DNA of 64,000 bases from Armillaria gallica (GCA_037576215.1 JBANDB010000005.1:5766001-5830000), one strand, 5' to 3'; shown: positions 10,277 through 22,893, counted from the stretch's first letter. Notes: a model not told the origin generated them from the letters alone. A program made the numbers and translations.

Positions 10277-12493
10277 CTAAGCCAACTTGAACACTAACAC
10301 TAGAAAAACGACCCGTGTTAGAGAGCGCTCTAGACCAAATCAAAGAGCTTACCTTGGAACGAATGCTTCTTCAGAACATAGCTACCCTCCCAATCCACCT
10401 CCTTCTGAACGGTACTAACCTTCTCACCCTCGAACCCATTGGTATCACCCAACTGCGGACTCCAGACTTCATAGACTTTCACCTTCTTCTCTCCTACCGG
10501 TTGCGCGAAGATGATCGGCACCGTAAAGTCTTCACTTTCGTGCCTATTGACCACCGCGACTCGAACTTCCTTACTCTCTTCTACATACACCGCGCTAACG
10601 TCGATGTACTTGGTCAACTTGGCCGCATCGGGCATGTGGGTGTCTAGTTGTTTGATCCACGTCGGAACGGTAGAACCTGTATACACAGGCGAGTTTACAT
10701 GTACCGCGAGAGAAGCTCCCCGCATGAGATTAGTAAAGAGGTGAAGAGGGTAGTATGTCGTCTGGAAATGACGTAAGACTAGAAGAAGTTCTAACAGTGC
10801 AACTAACCTGCTTGAAGAGCCCCTGCGGAGATGTGATGATCTACGATAACGAGACATTCAACGATACGGAATGTAGCTTGGCACTAAACCTACAGGAGAA
10901 ATGGCATTGACAGACCTATAGAGCAGTCAATTATCAGCTCGTTGCGAGGGGCAGCATGGAGGTCTTACTGTGCGATACATGCAATCTTCACGATGTCCGC
11001 TTTCCGGACGAATACATTCAACCATGACGCAACGGCGATGGCATCAGAAAGGTCGTAATGCTCTTCGGCGCCCTTCTCTCCAGGAGCTAGACAGGGATCG
11101 TATCAGCGGAAAACAGGACGAAACGGGGCGGCTTACCGCGAACTGGATCCCTAGCGTAGTCATGAGCAACCAGGTCAAATAAGGGCGTTGACTATTCTTA
11201 CCAGACGTTCCATTCGTCAAAGCAGCTGATATACAATGATCAGTCAAGCAATTTGAACAGAAGAGAGCCAAGCTTACACAGTTAAGTCCTTCTCCAACCC
11301 TGCCTCGATCTTGGCAAGATCGATGAGAGACCGAGTGATATCTAGCGCTTTCTCTGCAGCTGCAGCTATGCCGGGGGATCAGTGATAGCCATGGCATGCC
11401 AAACACCGCACGCACGACCAATCGCATTAACTGCATGTTTGCCTTCGCTGACAGTGTATACTGCAAATCCGCGTTTCAGCGAGAGTGAATTGAAACACAA
11501 ATACCAGATACTCACTATGTATGGAATGGAAATCAACGACAGGAGCTAATTTGCGAAGAGTTACACGATCCCAGTCCGCATATCCGGTTTCTGAATCAAC
11601 GCATGAGTACATCCATATGCAAAACAACACGGTACAGTACCGCCACAAGAAACGAGTTTGATCGTAGGATCCAGAAGCTTGAGAGCCTTTGCCCACTGGT
11701 ATGCTTTCTTGGCATAGTCCTGCGACTCTTGCTGACCGACTGTGACAGTCGCGTAAGTTAATGGTCCAGTTAGGTAAGACGATACTTGCTTTGCCATGGG
11801 CCCCAGACCTCATTGCCTGAACAAAAGATAATCAAAAACGTGAAATGAAAGAAGTCTGTCGGAAGCTTACCGAGCGCCCAGTATTTCACATTGTGAGGTT
11901 CCTCATGGCCGTTCTTACGCCTTAGATTGGCGTAGTAAGTGTTAGCTGAGCTGTTTGTTGTGGGTTAGAAGACAGAAAGAGGTGCGACTTAGAATTAAAC
12001 CCACCTGTTACAATATTCGAGCCACGCTAGAGCATCCTCTAATGTTCCCGTTCCCATATTGAGGCAGATAAAGGGCTCTGTCCCGAGCTCGTGACAGAAA
12101 TCGATAAACTCGTCAGTTCCGAATAGATTGCTCTCTTCCGACAACCACGCCAGTTCGGGACGGCGCAGTCTCTGTTCCTTGGGTCCGACACCATCTTGCC
12201 ATCGGTAACTACTCACAAAGTTCCTGGAAAACACGATCAACGAGAGAAACACGGTTAACAGCAAAGTCAGTCACATACCCTCCAGGATATCTGACGATGG
12301 GAATCTTGAGGTCCTTCAACACGGCCATAACGTCGCTTCTGAAGCCTGTTTTAAAATCAGCGAGACCGTGCTGATTGTCGGGTTCGTAGATCCCGCCGTA
12401 GATACATCGTCCCATATGCTCAGTGAAACCGGAGTATATGCGAGGGTCTACAGCCGAGATAACACGCTCGATATCGATACGGATCGATGCCAT
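10277..12493 (-). CDS. GH51 alpha-L-arabinofuranosidase
   Basis: Multi-exon gene starting [20 protein letters not shown] (ATG at 12493). GH51 landmarks appear in order: [27 protein letters not shown] then [41 protein letters not shown] across an intron near 11800 (general acid/base Glu in the GNE context), VDFHSIH, and FDEWNVW (near 11205-11220) with the nucleophile Glu. The C-terminal beta-domain includes [19 protein letters not shown] and ends HSFQ-VLVFKLA after a last intron, stop at 10277. It hydrolyses terminal arabinofuranosyl residues of arabinan or arabino-oligosaccharides. Starting directly with the catalytic domain and having no signal peptide, it resembles intracellular GH51 enzymes, so its substrate would be imported oligosaccharides; the adjacent co-oriented transporter fits this. 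Both catalytic Glu are present, so it is probably active. An upstream in-frame ATG at 12619 would add a poorly conserved leader. Confidence 0.88.
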
Positions 12494-13576
12494 GGGAGGT
12501 GAAAGATGAAGCCGGGGATAAAGAACGATGGTTGGTACTGCCGGCCCGCGTACTCCGACGGTGGAAATTTCCCGTCGAGTGTGTCGTGTGATCATTGCTA
12601 GAAGTATTAGGTCGAGCACCTGATAGTCGCCTTACAGGGACAAACTGGTAGAAGATATGAGCCCAGAAGCATGTGTACACTGATCCTAGAAGATGTCTTT
12701 GTATTTACTGCTGAGATTTGTTAGAAAGCAAATATTTTGAAAGAAAAAACATATGCACAAACGAAAATACATCACATCATATCGAGACGGCATACCGTGA
12801 TATGATTCTCCAGTAGGTTCCCGTCCGCCAGCATATGACCCAAAGAAACTCCTTCGACTGGTCATTTCTTCTCTACTTGCGAAATTGGAACGACACCAGA
12901 GTCGACAGCCGTTGGTATTTGCCTTGTAAAATATTCTCCGCGGGGCGTGATAGAATGGGGCATGTGCATGGCTGAAATATATCCATAGTATCCCAATTGA
13001 ATAAGCGAAATGGCAGTAATCACCTCCAATATCATCTGAAGATTGCTCACTGACGCTTTCTTCAGGGATTCAGACGCGACATATAGCTGACATTGTGGTA
13101 GTTCAGAGCAGAGACAGTGATTCCTCAATTCAGTAGTACAAATGAGAAAGCTGGAGGTCGAGAAGATGCCAGTGGATCGGCATCATGGTACGTGCCCAAG
13201 TTGTTCACGTGCTCGTGTGTCGTGTGGCTGCCACTCGGCAAATGCCATACAGTAACGGCAAGACTCGGCAGCTCCCCAGGCAGGCGGCGACTGAATTGGG
13301 GCACTGGCAATGAACTTGAACAACGCTCGCGCTTTTTCAATGTATTCTCTCAAGTTCGGGGCTTGCAATGCGGCTCGAGTGCTTCTCCTCGTAATCCTCA
13401 TCTTCAGTCTTACGATCTCTTGAATCAACCTGAAAGCTAGAAAGGGGAGCATCCTAAATATTATATTTCGCTGTTCGGTAGTAAGTTAAAAACGAAGATC
13501 AAAACGACAACAAGCCTCCTGTCGCCTCCTCCCAATCATCGGCCGTCACACTATCTTTGGTTTCGCCTCATCTGGT
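12494..13576. other. Intergenic, with doubtful minus-strand ORFs
   Basis: Between the GH51 start and the AMP1 stop. Two minus-strand open frames, 13452-13183 (MLPFLAFRLIQEIV, basic) and 13128-12862 (containing a hydrophobic ILEVITAISLIQLGYYGYI stretch), could be exons of one small membrane protein, but no splice pair keeps the frame convincingly. No family is recognised. The GH51 promoter must lie at the left end. Confidence 0.3.
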
Positions 13577-16344
13577 TTATTCTATCCTCGACCTCCTTAC
13601 CCACTCCTTCTGGGCTATAACCCGTAACGGTGCTTTGATAATTTTCCCAGATGCCAATGTGTGATCTGCGCCCCATTATTCGATTTAAAAACATCTTCAC
13701 CCAAGCAATGGACTCGGTTACTCACCGAAACCATGATCATGCAGAATAATCATCACCGGAACGGCAAATACAGGTAACCTTCCCAGACGATTCATTTCGA
13801 GCAGCACCAGGAGGATAAGTACACTTACAGTTTCTCTGCAACCGCCACGAGTTTCTCCTCGTTGATTAATCCGTCATACCCAGGCTTGAGGGTCACTAAC
13901 GCTACAGGCAACTCCCCCGCTTGCTCGTCAGCTACGCCAACCACGGCTGCTTCCAATACACCCGGTTCGGTGTACAGCGCGTTCTCGACGAAAATGGAAT
14001 CCTATGAATTTGCTTATTACTGAGAGATGTATAACGTACTCCAATGTCACTCACAACGTTATAACCACCTCTGATGATGATATCTTTGATCCTGTCTGTG
14101 ATGTAAACGTAACCGTCCTCATCCACTCGTCCCAGATCACCGGACATCAGCCATCCGTCTTTAGTAATGGCCTATATCAAAGCTTAGTCGTCACGGGCAT
14201 TGTAAATAAGGGATCCCACCTGATCAGTAGCAGCTGAGCGTCGCCCAAAATGTAAGCCTGCGTACCGGTGAGATAAAGGATCTTTGACCAACCTTGATCG
14301 CCATAATACCCTTTCATCACATTCGGACCGCGAACCCAAATCTCTCCCATTGCTCCAGGCGGAACCTTGACGCCATCTTTCATTATCAGAATCTCATTGA
14401 CAGGAAACACCAAACCGCTGCAATCAAAATAACTTAAATGCAAGGGAAACAGAACAGACAGACCCACCAGCTATCTGGCCGCGCGTCGTAATCCGGTCCA
14501 CCTGGGAGTGGATCAGGCCTTTGCTGTTTACAAAAGAATGTCCTCACCGAAGCCTGCCGTGCTGGCATTTGTCTCGGTTTGACCGTATACTTGGAAACTG
14601 CGAGATAAACCAGTGTCAGTGCAGATTACTGGAGGGACTGGTATGCACTCACATGGTGGCAAGAGGAAAATCCTCCTTAAACCTTTGAAGGTGAGACGCA
14701 GCAATGGGTGTACCTCCATACATGATGCGTTTCATCGATGTTCTGGATATCGTGCTCTCAGCGAACTCTCTAATCATCGAGGGCATGCTGCGACAAGGTT
14801 GATTAATGTGGACAAAGAAAATAATAAACACGAACCCGCTCAGCTGAGTGATATTTTCCGTTCTACACAGTCTAGGATAACACATCAATCAGTCACCACA
14901 AGCCATACTGAATAATACGTGTGTAATTACTCCGCGGCTGCAAGTATTGAGTAGGAATGAGAGCTTGAAACACTAGCAAAGTCGATTCTTGCCTTCATGT
15001 ACATCCCATGCGCGTGTTAGAACAACCTTATCTCCTGGAAGGGTGCTCATTATCTGAGAACGGGTGAATATTACGTTGTTTCAATGCCAACTTCCGGTCT
15101 TACAGTCGGGATAATTGAAGAGGGCAGTGACAGCGTCCTTAGAATGAGCAGACCTTCCTGAGGACCCGCATTAGGTGTCGGAACGAACGGCTCGCCCCGT
15201 CGAAGACAGTCTCTCCCTATCAATGAACCCACCTAGTACGATTCATAAGGTCGATGAAATGCTTCGCAGAAAGAAGGACATACATTGAATGCGGGAGTTA
15301 ATAATGCGCGTTGCGAGCTCAAGACACCCTCTCAAACAAGCGAAGAAATTGATGAACAGTCCGACCGATCCAACGAAGCCTACGTACTTGGTAATCCAGT
15401 GGTCCCCGACGTAAAAGTAATTGTCGCGTCATCTTCTGGTAAGATTTGAGGATCATGGCTCAGCACATCCCCGGGATCTTTGTGGTATCCGGAGAAGACT
15501 GCGCTCCAAACGTCCATACCTTCCCAGTGACCCTTGCCCTCGTGATCCTCGAGTACAAGGTATCCTGATGCACCAGATGCGAACCTAAGTTCAGCACCTA
15601 TCGGTTCGACCACGTCGGCTCGCTCAGGGTCGAGGATGATCAGTGTGCACTTTGTGAGTGTGATACAGTGTCGGAGCGGCTCCAATGGCAGTAACCTTTT
15701 GGTAGGATCAGAACGCGAATGATGAAAGCATACGGAAGCTGATATTACGTGTTCACGAGAGCGGTGACAGCCCCCAGAAGATCTGTGTTATGTTGGGATC
15801 TCATTAGTTACAATGAAACGAGATGGAACGCACGGCAAGCCCAAAATACAACCAAGTAGTTGGAACAGTTTCGAGAACAGATGGCTATTCGATCACCTGC
15901 ACCGAGAGTGAGTAGCTGGTGGTGCCGAAAACAATAGAGTACCTTTACCTTTCTTAACACCGTACAAATCTCTGAAGATGGCCGCACATTTGACTGCCTT
16001 CTCTAGTGTCTCCCCGAAAGTGTAACGCTCTCCCTCGTATACTACACAGATTTTGTCGGCGTGCTCTTTGGTCGACTGCAAAAAGAGGTGTCGCAGGGAT
16101 GGCCAGAGATTCTTCCAGACTTTCAGAACCCGGCCGTCGATGATCTATAAGACATTCAGACCATCAAAGAGAAGAGAACAGTTAACCCTGAGCACTGACG
16201 CGAGTTTCGATTTCAAGCAAACTTCCCGATCCTGTGAGTAGTCTATCGGCTACTCGAATTAGCATGCGGATGTTCTGGCATTTCTTCAGTCAGCTCACCT
16301 TCATCAATCGAACAGCGCGGGGTCCATGTTTCAACGTCCGTCAT
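13577..16344 (-). CDS. AMP1: AMP-binding acyl-CoA-synthetase-like protein
   Basis: Multi-exon gene starting [16 protein letters not shown] and ending [10 protein letters not shown]. Adenylation (ANL superfamily) motifs: [10 protein letters not shown] (A3 signature, near 15390), YGQTETNA (A5, near 14575), [27 protein letters not shown] (A7, near 14120), [15 protein letters not shown] (A8) and SGKIIK with the A10 catalytic Lys (near 13645). The family uses ATP to activate a carboxylic acid and usually transfers it to CoA. Two departures from AMP3-5 are visible: the PLFHxTG segment expected near 15150 reads instead as [11 protein letters not shown], and the Glu of RGGENV is Tyr. It may therefore have altered substrate use or be decaying. 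No carrier domain follows, so it is a stand-alone ligase, not a peptide synthetase. The closest relative in the window is AMP2, in tandem on the same strand. Confidence 0.8.
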
Positions 16345-16384
16345 GATGGATGAATGGTACCATTTGGCCATGAGCCCGAGGCAT

Positions 16385-16391
16385 TATATAT
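16385..16391 (-). promoter_or_regulatory. TATA box of AMP1
   Basis: TATATAT element about 41-47 nt upstream of the AMP1 start codon at 16344, a normal position for a short fungal 5' leader. Confidence 0.45.
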
Positions 16392-17073
16392 GAAGTCCGT
16401 GAGAAGAACCTCCACGTCCGAGAGGTCAGAGGATATTTCCATTCGATGCCGCTCCTGATCGTCCGAAGATAATGGGAATTTTGTCATGATCCTGCCAGCA
16501 TCATTTCGAGTCCTGGAACCAACCTGGAACTGCAGCGCAGCCCCGGTCCCTTCGAGAAACGAGTAGTGGGCGTAGAAGTCGATTATATGGCGCGATTATG
16601 GAGCCACGACCGACACCCTCTTTGATGATGATCATTTAGTCGAATGCAAGGTAAAAATGTCCGACCAGCGTGTTCAGGGCATCAGGTCCAGCTCTATAGA
16701 TCCAACTGGTCGCCTCGAGCAAGCCTAGATATGATAGAGATGACAAAGAGAGGATGTGATGGTACTTGAAATCGGCTTGCTTGATGTAGGGACATTCCAT
16801 GAACGACTCCGGAAGCTTTTTTTTTTACATCTGCAGCGTGCTACGGGTACTGGTGAAAATATAACAGAGTCGGAGGACATAGACCAGCAGTTATTTCGAG
16901 CAACGGAGCAGCATAACACAAGCATAATAGGGCTTATGTGATATATGTAGTGATCGAAAACGCGGATTTGAGGATTGTAAAAATGGGCGCAGTCGGAGTG
17001 AGAAGCAAAAAGTCATTACCTTGGTCTATCCCCAGTCACAGGTTTCCTCATCCGACTCTGCAAAATGTAAATA
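16392..17073. other. Intergenic, nothing recognised
   Basis: About 680 nt between the AMP1 promoter and the foldback element. It contains a T10 run near 16816 but no coding, RNA or repeat signal that I can support. Confidence 0.4.
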
Positions 17074-17834
17074 ATAGACCTGAGACGCGGTCCCTCGATT
17101 CAATGAGCAAGCGTCGATTGTAGAGGGACCTGTAAAACTGAGTTTAAATTTAGCACAAAGTCGTTTCGACCTCGCGAGCCTTCGGGCTTTCCTTTTTAAT
17201 GTAGTATCCAAGTATGGATTTGAGTGATCAAATTCAATCTGGGCAATTACTGCGCGTCGCGTCGCGCCTTGGCTTCATCTCCTTACCTTCAGGTATGTTT
17301 TCCCGAGACAATGGATTTTGCTGCTTCCGCTAAGGGAAAAAACGCTGGTCTGCTGTTGAGAAGCAGTTGTTGGCGGCAGCCAGTGATGTCAGATAAAGAC
17401 GACGAGGTTGTAGCTTGAGGGTCATTGTGAGCATGCCCATCAAGCCTGAATGTATCCCGAAAGCGAGGGAACACCTCAGGGTTGTCGCCCATGAAACATG
17501 AGAACAATAGAGCAGGTAAGGAGATGAAGCCAAGGCGCGACGCGACGCGCAGTAATTGCCCAGATTGAATTTGATCACTCAAATCCATACTTGGATACTA
17601 CATTAAAAAGGAAAGCCCGAAGGCTCGCGAGGTCGAAACGACTTTGTGCTAAATTTAAACTCAGTTTTACAGGTCCCTCTACAATCGACGCTTGCTCATT
17701 GAATCGAGGGACCGCGTTTCAGGTCTAGGCTCGCGAGGTCGAAACGACTTTGTGCTAAATTTAAACACAGTTTTACAGGTCCCTCTACAACCGACGCTTG
17801 CTCATTGAATCGAGGGACCGCGTCTCAGGTCTAT
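17074..17834. mobile_element. Foldback (long-TIR) DNA element with a duplicated right end
   Basis: The left arm 17074-17287 is repeated as a nearly perfect reverse complement at about 17515-17727, leaving a unique centre of roughly 227 nt. The outer ends read ATAGACCTGAGACGCGG on the left, complementary to the right end. Directly after the right arm, about 105 nt of its terminal sequence is repeated once more in the same orientation (17728-17834), with a few substitutions. Mirror-image short open frames inside (for example 17224-17418 and 17330-17578 on opposite strands) are by-products of the palindrome. No transposase is encoded, so it is non-autonomous. A target-site duplication is not clear. 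Confidence 0.8.
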
Positions 17835-19292
17835 TTCTATTGGTACTACACAGGGTTCGCCGGAAATCTTTTCGAATAGATCGCGCCAAGAGTCCAGAAT
17901 GGCATCAATAGCTCTCCAGCCCTCGAATGAGGCAGCCCAGACGAACTACTTACTACCCCCAAAGGACTCACCCGCTATGCTGGACGTTATTCAGAGCGAT
18001 TCTCATCACCACCAACTCCCCGTATGCCCAGTAGCGCGCCAGTCCGTTCCTCAGCATAATAGCTACCCGTACGAAAATCGCTCCAATGGCCTTAAACTAC
18101 GATATTCAAGGCACGAAACCACGCCAGGGACACAACAGCATCGATAATCGGACGAAATCTGTGAGCGTTCGGCTGCATACATGCCCAGAAACCCTACCAG
18201 GAGCTCGGCCATCGAGTGTGTATGATATGCATGGAGGAGATAGAGCTCGACGACAGTAGTGGCGGCGTGTTCAAGTGCCAGAGAGACTTGTTTGGGTGTG
18301 CATTAGTGGCGCTGGCCCCTAACGTGCGCATGAAAGGCTGGTATTGGGAGTAACGACACGAGACTACGAGCGGGAAGGCAGGAGAAGGAGTTCGCACGCC
18401 AATAGCCAACGACGACGACAATGGCGCTTTTTTGGGCCTAAAATCACCACCCAGTGGCACGATGGATGCCCTAAGCAAATGGCAACATCTCCGCCGACGG
18501 AGTCCCTGCTGCTGCCCCCCTCGTCCAAGACCAAGATTAGACGCTCGGTCTCCGTAGCATCAACAACACTTTTACATCGGAGAAGTTGTCACGTTCCATC
18601 ATGGGTATTGTATCTTGATCTCGAGCCGCACGAAAGCCTTCGATGAGGTGCTAAGCTTTTGGTCAAGCTAGCCAAATAGTCAACATTGGTAAGTGGTAAC
18701 GAATTATAGATTCCGGCGTCAGACTCTTACCAGTTGGTGATAGGTGATGCCATAACCCTCCCAGTGGTATACATTACGAGGAAACATGCGCAGTTAAACA
18801 CTCCAGATATAATCTGGGTAAGTTTACGCTCAATTCATTGTTATCGCTTACCTTCGGTCTAGGTTTCTTTGTTGTTCATGTATCGCCCACAAGATACTTG
18901 AGGAAGACTCGACTTGCCACGGTTGCGATGGCCCCCGCTTTATCAAGAAAGTATTGGGCTGCATACACGTCCAGAAACCCTACCAGTACGTTAGGTATAT
19001 ATGGTGTGTAACAGGTATCTATGTGCAGAATGGTATATGGATGTTTGTTGAACTATACAACGTGGTTTCCCGAGACCAAGGTGCTTGTGCATATCCGAAA
19101 ACACTGCCCATCTACATACAACAATATCCAGCAAGGTCACCTCGGCCCGGCACGCGGCGAGCACTTGTTTCAAATTGGTTGTATTGATTAAGTACCTTCT
19201 CGATTGCCTCTATTAAACACTATTACCGTTGAATGTAAGGGACCACGTCACTAAGTATCCTGTCTGATAATGCGGGTTACACCTCATCTATG
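17835..19292. other. Gene-poor stretch between foldback element and AMP2
   Basis: No confident gene. Two similar stretches of about 30 nt, near 18170-18200 and 18950-18985, share GCTGCATACA and CCAGAAACCCTACCAG. The plus strand near 18205-18290 encodes RVCMICMEEIELDDSSGG followed by further Cys, vaguely RING-like but too short and unsupported. Near 18900 a TCHGCDGPRFIKK stretch is similarly Cys-containing. These may be relics of one zinc-finger gene. Confidence 0.3.
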
Positions 19293-22071
19293 CTATTCTT
19301 TCATCAACCTCTTCGCCCACTCCTTCTGAGCTATAGCCCGTAATGGCGCCTTGATAATCTTCCCAGAAGACGTGTGATCTGTGTCCAAATTCCTTTTCAA
19401 AAACATGTTCGTTTCAACGCCAAGGCGAGTACCCACCAAAACCACTATCATACAGAAGAATTATCACTGGAACGGCATATTCGGGTAACCTTTTCAAGAT
19501 GGATTACTTTGAGAGCCAGAAGAAGCGCAGGGAAGGTGCACTCACTGTTTCTCGGCAGTCGCCATGAGCCCTTCCTCATCGATTAATCCATCGTACCCAG
19601 GCCTGAGGGAAGCCAACGCTACAGGCACCTCCCCCAGGTACTCATCAGGTACGCCAACTACTGCCACTTCCAATACACCCGGTTCGGTGTATAAAGCGTT
19701 CTCAACAAAAATAGAATTCTGTAGATTCACTCATTATTGAGGGACATATAACGTACTTCGTTAGCACTCACAACGTTATTCCCGCCGCAAACGATGATAT
19801 CTTCGATCCTATCGTGAACGTAAACATACCCGTATTCGTCCATTCGTCCCAGGTCACCGGTCATTAACCATCCATCATTAGTAAGGACCTATATCAAAGC
19901 TCAGTCAATACCTGCCAAGTATTTGCAAGTACGATATCCATGAATGACCTTATCAGTAGCAGCTGACGCGTCATAGTCGTAAGTCTATCCGCAGCGAAAT
20001 AAAAACGATCTTGAAACCAACCGCTATCACCATAATAACCTTTCATTACATTCGGACCGCGAACCCAAATCTCTCCCACCACTCCAGGTGCAACTTTGAC
20101 ACCATCTTTCATTATCAGAATCTCATTGACAGGCGATACGAAACCGCTGCAATTGAATCAGTTCAAGAGCAGAAGACATAAAACCGATAGATTTACCAAC
20201 TATCTGGCTTCGCAGCAAAATCCGATCCAGCTAGCAGCCGGTCAGATGCTATCGTTCGAGTTAAAGGAATATTCTCACCGAAGCCTACTGCGTTGCCGGC
20301 ATTCTCAGTAAGACCATACACTTGTATGCTACAAAGAAATCCGTGTCAGTGCCAATTCCTGGACGCTTGGGAGGCATTTCACAATGTGGCAAGGGGAAAT
20401 GCTTGCTTCAATCTATAGAAGTGAGCCGTTGCCATGGAAGTACCTCCATATGCAATGGTTCTTATCGAGATCTCGGATAATGGGCCATCAACGAGCTCTC
20501 TAACGATAGAAGAAGTACTATAGCACGGTTAGCCGAGGCAGACCAAGGATAACAAGCACGGACCTGCTAAGCCGGGTGATGTTTTCTGTTTTGTACAATC
20601 TAGAATAGGTCGAACAATCAATAGCACCGCATCAAATGAAACGAGTTATATTTACTCGACGGCTGCAGGGATCGAGTAAGATTGAACACGAAAGCGCTAA
20701 TGAAGCTGATCCTTGCCTTCATGGACATTCCACGTCCGCGTTAGAACAAGCTTTAATCCTTGGGAAGTGCCGAACATCTAACGACGGGTAAATACAAATT
20801 TATTCTGACATTAACTACAGTCTTACCGCTGTGTTGAATGCAGTAGCATTGCTTAGCGCCCTTGGAATCAACGTGCCTTCCTGGGGACCCGCAATAGGTA
20901 CCGGAGGGAATGGCTCGCCTCGTCGAAGACAGTCTCTCCCTGCCAGCGAAATAACCTAGTAAGATTCATGATCAGCTACGCATCCCATAGAAAGTAAGAC
21001 CATACATTGAAAATAGGAGTCAAGAATGCACGTTGTGAGCTCAAAACACCCTCTTCAACAAGCAAAGAAATTGATTAGTAGTACAACAGGTCCAACAAAG
21101 CCTACGTACTTGGTAAGCCAGTGGTCCCCGACGTAAAGGTAACTGTCGCGTCATCCTCCGGTGAGATTTGAGGATCATCACTCAACACGTCCCCAGGATC
21201 TCCATTATATCTGGAGAAGACAGTCTTCCAGACATCCATACCCTGCCAATGGCCCTTTCCCTCGTGCTCCTCAAGTACGATATATCCTGACGTCCCAGAT
21301 GCGAGCCTTAGCTCATCGGCAATTGTTTCGATCATGTCGGCTCGCTCAGGGTCGAGGACGATCAGCGTGCATCTCGTGAGCGTGATACAGTATCTTAGCA
21401 ACTCTAAAGGCTGCGATCTAAAGGTAGGATCAGAATGTAACGATGTAAAGCACGTGCAAGTGGATCTTACGGGTCGATAAGAGCAGTCACGGCTCCCAGA
21501 AGATCTGCTATAGGATCGAGTCCTCGGTTTTGTATGAGTAATGAGATGTAACGCACGGCAAGCCCAAAATACTACCAAGTAGGTGGGACAATTTCGGGAG
21601 CAGATAGAAACTCGATCCCCTGCACTGAAAGTGAGTAGGTGGACTCGATGGCACTGAATAGGATGCCCTTAACTTTCTTAACGCCGTAAACATCTCTGAA
21701 GACGGCCGCGCATCTGACTGCCATCTCTAGTATCTCCCGGAAGGTGTAACGTTCTTTCTCGTATACTACATATGTTTTATCGGCGTGCTGTTTAGTCGAG
21801 TGCAGAAAGAATAGTCGCAGGGATGGCCAGAGATTCTTCCAGGCTTTCAGAACCCTCCCTCCAATGACCTATATCACATTTAGACCTTGTAGGAGTACAT
21901 ATCAAGTCCGCGCACTCACACGAGTTTCAATTTCAAGCAAGCTTCCTGTTCGTGTGAGTATTCTATCGGCTGTTTTTTCTCTTAGATCAGCATGCCGATG
22001 TTCTGAATTTTGTGAGCAAGCTCGCCTTCCTCGATAGAACAGCACGGGGTCCATGTTTGAGTGTCCGCCAT
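19293..22071 (-). CDS. AMP2: divergent AMP-binding acyl-CoA-synthetase-like protein
   Basis: Start [16 protein letters not shown] (22071), end [11 protein letters not shown] (19293). The A3 signature [10 protein letters not shown] (near 21130), YGLTENAG (near 20310), [27 protein letters not shown] and SGKIIK (near 19355) are present. It differs from the other copies in several places. The first intron begins GCGAGC instead of the GT donor found in AMP1 and AMP3-5. The A8 hinge reads [15 protein letters not shown], losing the usual Lys, Arg and Glu of DRIKDIIxRGGENV. The PLFHxTG segment is replaced by [17 protein letters not shown]1 shares the loss of PLFHxTG, so AMP1 and AMP2 form a subgroup, probably a tandem duplication. 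The reading frame can still be followed through, so I annotate it as a gene, but weakened or altered activity is likely. Confidence 0.7.
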
Positions 22072-22893
22072 GAATGAGAGGCAATCATCTGAGGAGCGCC
22101 ATCGAGTACTTATATGAGACCGGGAATTGAGAAAAGCCGTTCGGGTGGTCAGACGGCGTCGACGTGGCGCGTTTCTAGTGGAACAAATACACCGTACCTT
22201 AGCTACAACATGGCCTAGTAATGCTCACGCTTAGCACATTCACTGCGGCGTGCCTCTCAGTCGTTATGACTTCAGCATAGTTATCCGCCCGGAGAGAATC
22301 GTACCGACAAGATGAACGCAGACCAAACATGGACTGGAGTGTACCTTGGTGTTTCCCTTGCTGAAAAAGACTCCTTGGTCTTAAGTAAGTGCACGCAAGT
22401 TCACGTGTTGGGACACTTGCTTTGTGATATTCTGGACTCTGGAGCTCCCACCAGCCAACGGAGCTCCGGCATCCACCCCTGTTATACGTCCTGGACTCAG
22501 TTAAACGCCACTGGCGGTTCCATCCACACGAAAATCCGACAAAGGACCGAGTTCTAGGGTACATGCTAAGCAGAAGGATCGTCCAACGAGTCTGATGATG
22601 AGGAGAAATGAAATACGAAGATAACAGACGTCACCGCGGCCAAGCCATAGAAGCGAGGTAAGAAACGGTGGGTGTTGAAACGTTGATCAAGCGAACGGAT
22701 GACTGACATGGCAACTATCGCATAGCTTGCCCTTAGCTTATACGAATAATCCACCAACGAATCCGATTAGCCTTTGGAAGGCCTTGGTCCAACTTAGGCT
22801 CTGAATATTGTGAGGATTAATCCGGATGTTGTCCTGTGACTTCGCCCCTCATTGTGGCGAGGACGGATACAAAGCTAGAGACCATTTCTGTCA
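22072..22893. other. Intergenic, nothing recognised
   Basis: Contains the AMP2 upstream region with a CATATAAG-like element near 22110. The open frames at 22199-22564 and 22566-22757 show no family resemblance and no coding-like features. Confidence 0.35.

Noticed and set aside
17224..17588. Mirror-image open frames with the same protein text on opposite strands
   Set aside because: They are produced by the two arms of the foldback element and are not separate genes.
18200..18330. RING finger gene
   Set aside because: Only the first Cys pairs are suggestive (CMICMEE); the later Cys/His ligands and a longer frame are missing.
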